42,510 nucleotides of DNA from RPRB01 sp035501615 (GTDB lineage: Bacteria; Myxococcota; Myxococcia; Myxococcales; Myxococcaceae), in the NCBI GenBank assembly GCA_035501615.1, contig DATJVY010000018.1, forward strand, positions 1-42,510. The letters are read 5' to 3'. A model generated the notes under the pieces. The model ran no database searches, was not told where the DNA came from, and saw only the letters and a list, made by a program, of their open reading frames with translations. The translations under genes and the position numbers were made by a program. This document shows positions 29,519 through 41,553 of this stretch, piece after piece. Each line of letters opens with the position of its first letter. Position 1 is the stretch's first letter.

Positions 29519-30810
29519 CGCCCGCAGGTCCCCTGGAGGCGCTGCGCTCGGTCAGGCCCTTCCGGGTGACCGGACGGGTGGAGCTGGTGCGCGGCCTTCT
29601 CCTCGAGGCGACCCTGCCCGGTGCTCGGGTGGGCGAGGTGGTCACCGTCACGGCGGCGCGGGCCCAGGTTCTCGCCGAGGTGGTCGGCTTCGCCGGGCCG
29701 CGCGTTCAGCTCCTTCCGCTCGGCGGCGCGGCCGGAATCTCCGAGGGCGCGGAGGTGGACTGCCGCGGCGAGGCGCTCACCGTCGGAGTGGGGGAGGCGC
29801 TGGTCGGGCGCGTCCTCGATGGGCTTGGGCGGCCGCTCGACGGCCGGCCGTTGCCCGGCCGGCTGGTGCCCTGGCCGGTCGACCGTCCTTGCCCCGAGCC
29901 GTTTCGCCGGGCGCGGGTCGACCAGCCGTTGCCGCTCGGTCTCCGCGCCATCGATGGCCTGTGCACGGTGGGACGCGGGCAGCGGCTGGGGCTCCTCGCC
30001 GGGGCAGGGGTGGGCAAGTCCACGCTGCTCGGCCAGATGGCGCGCCAGACCCGCGCCGACGTGACGGTGGTGGCGCTGGTGGGGGAGCGCGGGAGGGAGC
30101 TGCGCGAGTTCGTCGAGGACGCGCTCGGAGCCGAGGGGCTCCGCCGCAGCGTCGTGGTGTGCGCGACCTCGGACGAGCCTGCGCTGGTCCGGCTCCGGGC
30201 CGGCTTCGTGGCGACCGCCATCGCCGAGTGGTTCCGGGAGCAGGGCGGCAATGTGCTCTTCCTCCTCGACTCCGTGACGCGGGTCGCCCGGGCGCAGCGC
30301 GAGGTCGGGCTCGCCGCGGGAGAGCCCCCCGCACGTCAGGGCTATCCACCGTCGGTGTTCTCGATGCTCCCGCGGCTCCTGGAGCGGACCGGCAACTCGG
30401 AGCGCGGCCACTGCACGGCGCTCTACACCTGTCTCGTCGCCGGAGACGACCTCGAGGACCCGATCGCCGACGAGGTGCGGGGCATCCTCGACGGCCACGT
30501 GGTGCTCGACCGGCCCATCGCCGAGCGCGGACGCTGGCCGGCGGTGGACGTGCTGGGCTCGCTCTCGCGCGTCATGCCGCAGGTCACCACCGACGAGCAC
30601 CGCCACCTGGCCAGCCGCTTCCGTGCGCTCCTCTCCGCGTACGAGCAGCGGCGCGACCTCATCCTCCTCGGAGCGTACGTCCCGGGGACCGACGCCCTGA
30701 CCGACGAGGCGATCGCCCGCCAGCCGGCGCTCGAGGCGTTCCTCCGTCAGGGCCGGGACGAGCCGGCCGGGACGCTCCTCGACCGGCTGCGGGAGGCGAT
30801 CGGCGGATGA
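29515..30810 (+). CDS. Type III secretion / flagellar export ATPase (FliI/SctN family)
   Basis: A 431-residue ATPase of the normal family length that would unfold and release substrates at the base of a flagellar or injectisome export gate. Walker A is GAGVGKST (about 163-170), Walker B is VLFLLDSVTR, and the family blocks GRVLDGLGRPLDGRPLP, ERGRELREFVEDALG, GLAAGEPPARQGYPPSVF and DDLEDPIADEVRGILDGHVV are all present. The frame is open upstream to 28912, but GTG 29515, which overlaps the previous stop (GTGA), gives the normal N-terminus. I cannot decide between FliI and SctN from this sequence alone. Confidence 0.93.
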   Translation: MTPAGPLEALRSVRPFRVTGRVELVRGLLLEATLPGARVGEVVTVTAARAQVLAEVVGFAGPRVQLLPLGGAAGISEGAEVDCRGEALTVGVGEALVGRVLDGLGRPLDGRPLPGRLVPWPVDRPCPEPFRRARVDQPLPLGLRAIDGLCTVGRGQRLGLLAGAGVGKSTLLGQMARQTRADVTVVALVGERGRELREFVEDALGAEGLRRSVVVCATSDEPALVRLRAGFVATAIAEWFREQGGNVLFLLDSVTRVARAQREVGLAAGEPPARQGYPPSVFSMLPRLLERTGNSERGHCTALYTCLVAGDDLEDPIADEVRGILDGHVVLDRPIAERGRWPAVDVLGSLSRVMPQVTTDEHRHLASRFRALLSAYEQRRDLILLGAYVPGTDALTDEAIARQPALEAFLRQGRDEPAGTLLDRLREAIGG

Positions 30811-31250
30811 GCAGCCTCGAGACGCTGCGTCGCCTGAGGGCCCAGGCCCGCGACGGCGCGGAGCAGGCGTTCGCGCGGCGTCTTGCGGAGCTGCGGCTGG
30901 CCGAGGAGCTCCTTCGCCGGGCGAGCGCCCGCCTGGAGTCGCAGCGACGACGGGTTGCGGGGCGAGCCGAATCGCGGCTCGGGGCGTCGAGCTCCATTGG
31001 ACGCGCGCTGCTCCACGCGCGGCACGAGGCCCGGCTCCGCGGCGAGCTCGAGATCCTCGTCTTCGGCCGCGACGTCGCGCGGCGCGAGCTGGCGGCCCAG
31101 GCCGGCCGGCAGGACGTGGCGCGAACTGCCCTCGAGCGCGCGGAGGCGAGCCTGGCCGTCCTCGAGCGGCTGCTCGAGCATCGGGTCACGGAGACGCAGC
31201 GGCGCCGAGCGCGCCGGGAGGAGGAGACGCTCTTGCCCCGGGGATGGTAG
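30807..31250 (+). CDS. FliJ/SctO-like coiled-coil stalk protein
   Basis: A 147-residue protein that is nearly all charged helix, rich in Arg, Ala, Glu and Leu (LRRLRAQARDGAEQAFARRL near the start, RVTETQRRRARREEETLLP near the end), consistent with the two-helix antiparallel coiled coil of FliJ or SctO/YscO, which acts like the rotor stalk of the export ATPase. Sequence conservation in this family is poor, so the call rests on length, helix character and position. ATG 30807 overlaps the ATPase stop (ATGA). Confidence 0.75.
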   Translation: MSSLETLRRLRAQARDGAEQAFARRLAELRLAEELLRRASARLESQRRRVAGRAESRLGASSSIGRALLHARHEARLRGELEILVFGRDVARRELAAQAGRQDVARTALERAEASLAVLERLLEHRVTETQRRRARREEETLLPRGW

Positions 31251-31377
31251 CAGTCTTCGTCGGACCTCTCCGATGGCAGACCCGGCAGCTTGCCGAAGAG
31301 CGCCAGGGCCCAGGGCCCCCGGATCAACCTGACCTTCCGGTACATGGCCGCGTCGAACGTGTGAGCGCGCGCCGCGC

Positions 31378-31866
31378 TCAGGCCGAGCGGAGCACGCCCG
31401 CCCGCAGCGGGGCGAGGTAGTTCAGCGCGCTGGTCGCGAGCGCCGCGCCGATCGCCACGTTCACCAGGCCTCTCCACAACGGCGGCACCCCGCCCAGCGT
31501 CAGCCCCAGGCTGAGCGCGGTCATGAACGCGATGACCGTCCAGCTCCGGGCTCCGTAGACGTGGATCGGCCGGCGGTCCTCGGTCAGGGCAGCGAGGCGG
31601 TCGATGTTCCGCCGCGCCGTCTTCCGGAGGATGAAGCGCCCCTTGGCGATGCCGATGGCCAGGCCGATGGCCGCGATCGCGGCGACCAGCACCGCCGGCT
31701 CGCTCCCTGCCGCCTGGAGCAGTCGTGCCGTCCCGAGCGAGAGCAGCACCACGCCACCGAGGAGCCAGAGCCCAAAGGCCAGCCACCCCAGCGATCGCGG
31801 CGCCAGCCTCACCGGCAAGGCGAGGAGGAGCACCGCGATGAACGGCATGATGGGCAACGCCGGCAT
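31378..31866 (-). CDS. Small hypothetical membrane protein next to rho
   Basis: A 162-residue protein with about four hydrophobic segments: two near residues 5-50, one around 60-75 and one or two after 108 (SWTVIAFMTALSLGLTLGGV, LVNVAIGAALATSALNYLAP). Between them is a basic cytoplasmic loop, KGRFILRKTARRNIDRL. I do not recognise the family. ATG 31866 has GGAGG four bases upstream. It follows rho by 21 bases on the same strand and is probably co-transcribed with it. Confidence 0.7.
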   Translation of the reverse strand: MPALPIMPFIAVLLLALPVRLAPRSLGWLAFGLWLLGGVVLLSLGTARLLQAAGSEPAVLVAAIAAIGLAIGIAKGRFILRKTARRNIDRLAALTEDRRPIHVYGARSWTVIAFMTALSLGLTLGGVPPLWRGLVNVAIGAALATSALNYLAPLRAGVLRSA

Positions 31867-31887
31867 CAGTCCTCCGGAGACGCGTGA

Positions 31888-33384
31888 CTACAGCTCGTCG
31901 AGGAACTCCTCGTTGTAGGTGTAGCGCGACAGCCGCTTCACCAGCGCCTCCATCGCCTCCACCGGCTTCACGCTGAAGAGCATCTGGCGGAGCTTCTTCA
32001 CCTTCTCGTACTCCTTCTGGGTGAAGAGCTTCTCCTCCTTCCGCGTGCCGGACTGGGGGATGTTGATCGCCGGGAAGATGCGCTTCTCCGCCAGGAGCCG
32101 GTCGAGGGTGATCTCGCTGTTGCCGGTCCCCTTGAACTCCTCGAAGATCACCTCGTCCATCCGGCTTCCGGTGTCGATGAGCGCCGTGCCGACGATGGTC
32201 AGCGAGCCCGCCTCCTCGGTGGCGCGGGCGGCACCGAAGATGCGCTTCGGCCGCTCGAGCGCCCGGCTGTCGACGCCGCCGGTCAGCGTCCGGCCCGAGC
32301 TGTCGACCTCCTTGTTGAAGGCGCGGGCGAGCCGGGTGATCGAGTCGAGGAGGATCATCACGTCCTTCCCGCTCTCCACCATGCGCCGCGCCCGCTCCAG
32401 CGCCAGCTCGGCCACCTTGAGATGGTCACCGGTGGGCCGGTCGCTGCTCGAGGCCAGCACCTCGGCCTTGATGCTCCGGCGCATGTCGGTGACCTCTTCT
32501 GGACGCTCGTCGACGAGGAGCACCATCACGTGCATCTCGGGATGGTTGGCGAGCACTGCCTGGGCGATCCGCTGGAGCATGATCGTCTTGCCCGCCTTCG
32601 GAGGGGAGACGATGAGCGCACGCTGGCCCTTGCCCAGCGGGGCGATGAGGTCCAGAACCCGGGTCACCATCTCGCGGTGCCCGTGCTCGAGCTTGATGCG
32701 CTCCACCGGGTCGATGCTGGTCAGATCGTTGAAGTGCGGTAGCCGCGGCGCGCCCTCGACCGGCCTGCCGTCCACCGTCTCGACGCGCTGGATGAGCCCC
32801 TTCTGGCCCCGCATCTGCGCCATCGCGGTGACGTACTGTCCCTGACGGAGCCGGAGCTTCTGCACCAGGTTCTTGGGGAGCTCGGCATCCTCCGGCCCGG
32901 GGAGGAGGTTCCGGCGGATCTGCCGGAGGAAGGCGTTCGGCCCCTTGGCCTCGGTGTCCAGCACCCCTTCCACCGGGACCAGGTTCGGCTGGGCCTGGGG
33001 CTGCGGCGGCCGCGGCGCACCCGCCGGGGCCTGCTGCCCGGGCTGCTGCTGCTGACGCGCCTGCCACTGCTGTAGCTCCTGAGGGGTGAGGAAGACCTGG
33101 TTCTGCTGGCCGTCCGGTCCGGTCAACATCCGGTAGGCCTGACCCTCGGGCGTGAAGAGCACCGGAGCGCCACGACCCCGGCGGCGTCGCCGGCGTCGCC
33201 GGCGCCCGGGTCCGGGGCCCTGACCGGGCGCCGGGGCGGGGGCTCCGCCGGGAGCGGGGGGCGCGCCGGCGCTGGCCTCGGTCTCGTCGGGGCCTTCGTC
33301 GTCCGCTCCGTCGTCTCCCTCGGACTCGGGCGGCTCGGGTGCTGCCGCCGGGGGGAGGGTGTCGGTGTCGTTCTCGTTGCTCAT
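31888..33384 (-). CDS. rho: Transcription termination factor Rho with an Arg-rich, low-complexity N-terminus
   Basis: A 498-residue RNA-dependent ATPase. The motor domain is complete: Walker A in IVSPPKAGKTIML, VLLVDERPEEVTDMRR, Walker B VMILLDSITRLARAFN, the loop TLTGGVDSRALERPKRIFGA and GSRMDEVIFEEFKGTGN. The N-terminus is unusual: residues 1-60 are acidic, Pro/Ala/Gly-rich and disordered, residues 61-69 are nine consecutive Arg, then a Gln-rich stretch, and the RNA-binding OB-like part (VEGVLDTEAKGPNAFLRQIR) is diverged. I do not see the usual N-terminal helix bundle of Rho. The Arg run is encoded by near-repetitive DNA at about 33175-33210. The start has AGGTGAG six bases upstream. Confidence 0.96.
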   Translation of the reverse strand: MSNENDTDTLPPAAAPEPPESEGDDGADDEGPDETEASAGAPPAPGGAPAPAPGQGPGPGRRRRRRRRRGRGAPVLFTPEGQAYRMLTGPDGQQNQVFLTPQELQQWQARQQQQPGQQAPAGAPRPPQPQAQPNLVPVEGVLDTEAKGPNAFLRQIRRNLLPGPEDAELPKNLVQKLRLRQGQYVTAMAQMRGQKGLIQRVETVDGRPVEGAPRLPHFNDLTSIDPVERIKLEHGHREMVTRVLDLIAPLGKGQRALIVSPPKAGKTIMLQRIAQAVLANHPEMHVMVLLVDERPEEVTDMRRSIKAEVLASSSDRPTGDHLKVAELALERARRMVESGKDVMILLDSITRLARAFNKEVDSSGRTLTGGVDSRALERPKRIFGAARATEEAGSLTIVGTALIDTGSRMDEVIFEEFKGTGNSEITLDRLLAEKRIFPAINIPQSGTRKEEKLFTQKEYEKVKKLRQMLFSVKPVEAMEALVKRLSRYTYNEEFLDEL

Positions 33385-33534
33385 CCAGTGCTCACCTGGG
33401 GTGGGAGGCGTGGCGGAGGACGGGAGGCGGAGCGCTCCTGCGCTCGAGAGCCTCCGACCGGTCCGGCACCGCCCCGGGGTTCGCCCCGCCAGCCAGCCCG
33501 GGAAGTGGGCCCGACCCGGACGGGGACGCCCCTC

Positions 33535-33543
33535 CTTATAGCA
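33535..33543 (-). promoter_or_regulatory. Possible extended -10 promoter of rho
   Basis: On the minus strand TGCTATAAG (33543-33535) is an extended -10 element; no good -35 precedes it. It would leave a leader of about 145 bases before rho. In E. coli a long rho leader is used for autoregulation. The site is close to the sppA stop, so it may not be real. Confidence 0.3.
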
Positions 33544-33568
33544 GAGCGGAGCCCGGGACGCCCCGGAA

Positions 33569-36037
33569 TCACTGAACCCGGTACTCGAACGGCAGCGCCG
33601 CCTTCAGCCCCGGCTCGAGGAGGAACAGGGACGGAGCTCCCACCTCGTGCGCCAGGCGCTGGAGGGCCTCGGGCTCGGGGGCCTCGCGCTCGCCCGTGGC
33701 GCCGAGCTGGGTGAGCACGCCATCCTCGCCGGCCAGCGCGGCGAACAGCCCGACGGGGCCGCCGTAGGTGACGAGCGCGAGCTCCTCCTGCTCGGGCACG
33801 CCGGCCCGGCGCCGGGCCTCGGCGATCGCCTCGGGCAGGCCGCCCAGCGCGTCGACCAGTCCGCGGGCCTTCGCGTCCTCGCCGGACCAGATGCGCCCCC
33901 GGGCCACCGCGTCCACCCGGGCCGAGTCCAGCTTCCGGCTCCGCGCCACCTCCTTCACGAAGTCGTCGTAGAAGGCGTCCACCCAGCGCTGGGCCGCGGC
34001 CTGCTCCGCCGGGGTCCACGGCTTGTAGAAGCCGAGGATCTCCGAGAGCGGCGCCCGCTTCAGCGTCTCCACGTTGACCCCCAGCTTCTTACCCAGTCCC
34101 TCGAGGCCCGGCTTGAGGACGAAGACGCCGATGCTCCCGGTGAGCGTCGTCGGCTCGGCGAGCACCCAGTCGGCGCCCATCGCCGCGTAGTAGCCGCCCG
34201 AGGCGGCGACGCCTCCCATGGAGGCCACCACCGGCTTCCGGGTCCGCGCCCGGAGCACCGCCCGGTAGATGATGTCCGAGGCCAGCCCGTCCCCGCCGCC
34301 GCTGTCGACCCGGACGACGATGGCCGCCACCCGCGGGTCGGACTCGGCGTCGCGAAGCGCCTTCTCGATGGTGTCCGAGCCGGCCGAGCGCGAGAAGCCC
34401 AGCGGATCGCTCCGGCTCCGCCCGGCGGTGATGCTTCCGATGACCGGAACCACCGCGATCCGCCGGGGCTCGCCCCAGCGCCGCTCGGGCTGCGGTGGCC
34501 AGTACGGCCCCACCCACCGCCCGTCGGGGACGAGCGCCGCGCCGACCCGGTCGAGCTGCGCCGGGTCGACCACGTCGTCGGCGAGCTTCTCCCGGACCGC
34601 GAGGCGCGGTGGGAGCAGCCCCTCCTCGAGCACCTTGCGGAAGCGGTCGGGGGCGAGCGCGCGCGAGTCGGCGACCAGGCCCTCGTAGCGGCGCACCTCG
34701 GTGTCGAGGAAGGCGTCGAGCGACTCGCGCTGCTCAGGGCTCATGCTCGCCCGGGTCAGCTGGTCGGGGAGATTCTTGTAGGCGCCCACCCGCGCCACGT
34801 CCCACCGGATTCCCAGCTTCTCCATCGTCTCGCCGAGGAAGATGACGCTGGCCGAGAGCCCGTTGATGGCCAGGAAGGACTGCGGCGCGACCCAGATCCG
34901 ATCGGCGCCGGTGGCCACCAGGTACTCCTTATCCCCACCGGAGAGCAGCACCGCCGCGACGCGCTTGCCGGCCTTGCGCAGCCGCAGCAGCTCGGCGCGC
35001 AGCTCCTCGGCCTCGCCCATCCCGATGGGAAGCCGCTCGATCTTCACCACCAGGCCGGCGAGCGTCCGGTCCTCGGCGGCGCGCTGGAGGCGCCGGAGCA
35101 GCCGCAGGTAGGGGTCCTCGCCGCGGATTCCGAAGAGGCCGAGCGCCGAGCCGCTCTCGGTCAGCGCGGCGGAGAGGTCGACCAGTCCCACGCGTCCGCC
35201 GAAGACGTCGATGCCCCGGTAGCGGGAGGCCGACAGCCGCGCCTGGATGACGTGGTCCGTCCCGTCTGGGCCGCCGCCCAGCGCGTAGCTCAGCCCGGCG
35301 TGGTCGGTGTTCAGCGTGAGCGAGACCTGCCAGAACCACGGCTCGCCGGGCTCGCGCCAGCTCTTGGTCACCGACGACCCGAGGACCACCCCGCGGACGA
35401 CCTCCGCCTGGACCACCGCGCCGATCCGGCTCTGGCCGAAGGTGTCGAAGCCGGGGAACTGCCAGTTCGCGCCCAGGGTCAGCCAGTCCCCCCACGGCCG
35501 CACCCCGAACGCCAGCTCCCAGGTCCGGGTCTGGGCCTCGTTGCCGACGTCCTTCAGCGCCAGACCGAGCGCGAGCCACCGGCTCGGCCGGCTGGCCAGG
35601 CCGAGGTCCCAGGTGTTCGGGCCGGGAGCGGTCCCCAGGTTGGGGGTGAGGACGTTGAAGGTCGTCCCGGCGCTCAGCCACTGGCCGCCGAGAGAGAAGG
35701 TGTACGACGATTTCCGGTAGCCGCTGCGCTCGCTGCCCAGCGGCGGTCCGCGCACCCAGTCGAGGCCGACGCCGAACCCGACCCAGTCGAAGAAGGTGCT
35801 GCCGAAGTAGACGCCGTCGACGATCGAGTCGGCCTCCAGATTTCGCTCGTGCTGGTAGACGAACATCGGGCCACCGATGAACTGGAGGCCCGCCGGGTTG
35901 ACCTCCGGCGCCGTGATCTCGTCGGCCAGCGCGGCGTTGGTGGGTGGGAGCGTCGGACGGAGCTCACCGATGGACGAGGCCTGAGCGTGGGCGAGGAACG
36001 GGACGAGCAGGAGAAGGGACGCGGCGAGGCGGCTCAC
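33569..36037 (-). CDS. sppA: SppA-family signal peptide peptidase with an N-terminal barrel-like domain
   Basis: From GTG 36037 the protein has 822 residues. It begins with a signal peptide (VSRLAASLLLLVPFLAHAQ). Residues about 25-350 look like an outer-membrane protein: EVNPAGLQFIGGPMFVYQHE, then short alternating strands such as TFNVLTPNLG and WELAFGVRPWGDWLTLGANW. From about 350 it is a double-length SppA: the general-base Lys421 in VGAYKNLP and the nucleophile Ser613 in GGVAASGGYYAAMG, 192 residues apart (200 in E. coli SppA, K209/S409). SppA degrades cleaved signal peptides and other membrane peptides. The barrel fusion is odd for an inner-membrane enzyme. It ends 184 bases before rho on the same strand. 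Confidence 0.88.
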   Translation of the reverse strand: MSRLAASLLLLVPFLAHAQASSIGELRPTLPPTNAALADEITAPEVNPAGLQFIGGPMFVYQHERNLEADSIVDGVYFGSTFFDWVGFGVGLDWVRGPPLGSERSGYRKSSYTFSLGGQWLSAGTTFNVLTPNLGTAPGPNTWDLGLASRPSRWLALGLALKDVGNEAQTRTWELAFGVRPWGDWLTLGANWQFPGFDTFGQSRIGAVVQAEVVRGVVLGSSVTKSWREPGEPWFWQVSLTLNTDHAGLSYALGGGPDGTDHVIQARLSASRYRGIDVFGGRVGLVDLSAALTESGSALGLFGIRGEDPYLRLLRRLQRAAEDRTLAGLVVKIERLPIGMGEAEELRAELLRLRKAGKRVAAVLLSGGDKEYLVATGADRIWVAPQSFLAINGLSASVIFLGETMEKLGIRWDVARVGAYKNLPDQLTRASMSPEQRESLDAFLDTEVRRYEGLVADSRALAPDRFRKVLEEGLLPPRLAVREKLADDVVDPAQLDRVGAALVPDGRWVGPYWPPQPERRWGEPRRIAVVPVIGSITAGRSRSDPLGFSRSAGSDTIEKALRDAESDPRVAAIVVRVDSGGGDGLASDIIYRAVLRARTRKPVVASMGGVAASGGYYAAMGADWVLAEPTTLTGSIGVFVLKPGLEGLGKKLGVNVETLKRAPLSEILGFYKPWTPAEQAAAQRWVDAFYDDFVKEVARSRKLDSARVDAVARGRIWSGEDAKARGLVDALGGLPEAIAEARRRAGVPEQEELALVTYGGPVGLFAALAGEDGVLTQLGATGEREAPEPEALQRLAHEVGAPSLFLLEPGLKAALPFEYRVQ

Positions 36038-36128
36038 CCCCCCTGCTTCGCCCAGGTCGGGGCCGCGTGGCACGACAAAGCGGCAGCCGGAGACGGGGTC
36101 GGACAGTTCTTCGCCGGCCCTGTGTTTC

Positions 36129-36156
36129 TTGCCACGTGGGCGCCCGCCGTTAGGAT
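36129..36156 (+). promoter_or_regulatory. Likely parC promoter
   Basis: TTGCCA (36129-36134; five of six) and TAGGAT (36151-36156) are separated by 16 bases and lie 88 bases before the parC start. TAGGAT-like -10 elements fit high-GC sigma-70 promoters. Confidence 0.4.
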
Positions 36157-36243
36157 GCCCTCGCTGCTGCAGGGTGCTACAGCGGAGAACCGCGCGGATT
36201 TCCTCGCCTTCTTCCCTGGCAGGCGGGCGCCCGGAGCGAGGCG

Positions 36244-38613
<2,370 letters not shown>

Positions 38614-38615
38614 CC

Positions 38616-40564
<1,949 letters not shown>

Positions 40565-40568
<4 letters not shown>

Positions 40569-41011
40569 GCCGCGAGGAGCTCCGCCTCATCGACCACGAG
40601 GCGCCCGAGTACGCCCAGGAGCTGGACCTGCGCTGGCGGGTGCTGCGGAAGCCGATGGGGCTGGGGCGCGCCGCGGTGCTGTTCCCCTTCGATCGGGAGA
40701 GCCTCCACCTGGTCGCGCTCGACGGGGAACGGGTCGTCGGCTGCGTCCTGTTCCACCCGGAGGGACCGGAGACCGGCCGGCTCTTCCAGATGGCGGTCGA
40801 GCCGGAACGGCAGGGGACGGGGCTCGGGACGCGGCTGGTCCGGGCGCTCGAGGACGAGGTCGCCCGGCGAGGCTTCCGGGAGGTCGTCCTCCACGCCCGG
40901 GACACCGCGGTGGGCTTCTATTCCCGGCTCGGCTACACCCCGATCGGGGCGCCCTACGTCGAGGTGGGCATCCCCCACCAGAACATGCGCCGCTCGCTGG
41001 TTCCCGGCTGA
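40565..41011 (+). CDS. GNAT-family acetyltransferase, probable CTG start
   Basis: About 148 residues. The acetyl-CoA-binding motif A is visible as FQMAVEPERQGTGLGTRLVRAL, followed by VVLHARDTAVGFYSRLGY and the end VGIPHQNMRRSLVPG. The region LRWRVLRKPMGLGRAAVLFP fits a subgroup of GNAT proteins that need about 20 residues before it. No in-frame ATG, GTG or TTG exists between the upstream stop region and GTG 40640, which would cut into that conserved segment. CTG 40565 overlaps the parE stop as CTGA, like the ATGA and GTGA couplings elsewhere in this window, and has a good ribosome binding site. The substrate is unknown. Confidence 0.8.
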
Positions 41012-41553
41012 CGCGGCGCCGCAGTCAGGGCGGTAGCACCACCGGTGGAGGCGGCGGCGCGACGTCGACCGGCTGCATGAGCTGCTGCGGAAGCACCTGC
41101 TGCTGCGCTCACTGGGCCTCCTGCTCCGCGTCTCGCCGTGCCGCCACCAGGTCCACCGTCCGGAGGACGCGGTTCGCGGACTGCGGGCCTCCCTCCTTGG
41201 TGCACACCCAGCCCTTGGTAGGCCACGCAGATGAACGTCTGCGCTGGGCCGCAGCCCCGAGCCCGTGACGGCCCGGGTCGGCCCGCGCGGGGGGCGCCCG
41301 CCTCGACCGGCCCGCCCGCCGGGGACGGACGTGCGCCGAGATCGGCCGGGGCTCGCCGCGCCACCCGCTCGAATGCCTGCTGCGGGGCGGACCCCTCAGC
41401 ACGCCGGGGTGCGCACGCCCCACGTCGGACGGCGCGATCAATCCAGCGCAGAAAAGTGCAGACCACCTCCGAGTGCCATTCCTCCCGCCCGTGCGCGGGA
41501 ACGCCGCTTGCTTTGCGGCGCCTCGGCGCGAAGGGTCGAGGAAGGAACTGGCC
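41012..41553. other. Stretch without an intact gene; holds a decayed minus-strand gene
   Basis: 542 bases between the acetyltransferase and the thrombospondin-repeat protein. The left half contains the remnant described separately. The right half (41290-41553) has very GC-rich sequence with no convincing frame, a short AT-richer patch at 41450-41460 and the ribosome binding site AAGGA before ATG 41554. A 10-base palindrome, CCACCGGTGG, lies near 41040. Confidence 0.55.
41025..41270 (-). pseudogene. Possible degraded gene for a small Cys-containing exported protein
   Basis: On the minus strand, protein-like sequence appears in pieces. One frame reads CGPAQTFICVAYQG (about 41250-41205), and a one-base shift continues it as GWVCTKEGGPQSANRVLRTV and VAARRDAEQEAQ up to a stop at 41109-41111. 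The same frame then continues past that stop as AQQQVLPQQLMQPVDVAPPP to a second stop at 41025. A frameshift plus an internal stop would join these into one Gln/Pro-tailed protein. This could also be chance in GC-rich DNA. The family is unknown. Confidence 0.35.

Noticed and set aside
31251..31377. Minus-strand short frame starting MYRKVRLIRGPWALALFGKL at 31345
   Set aside because: It has no ribosome binding site and runs antisense through the FliJ-like gene with shadow-type composition.
36085..36105. Sigma-54-like TGGCAC upstream of parC and sppA
   Set aside because: The -12 TTGC element is missing at the required spacing. The TGGCAC near 21557 fails for the same reason.
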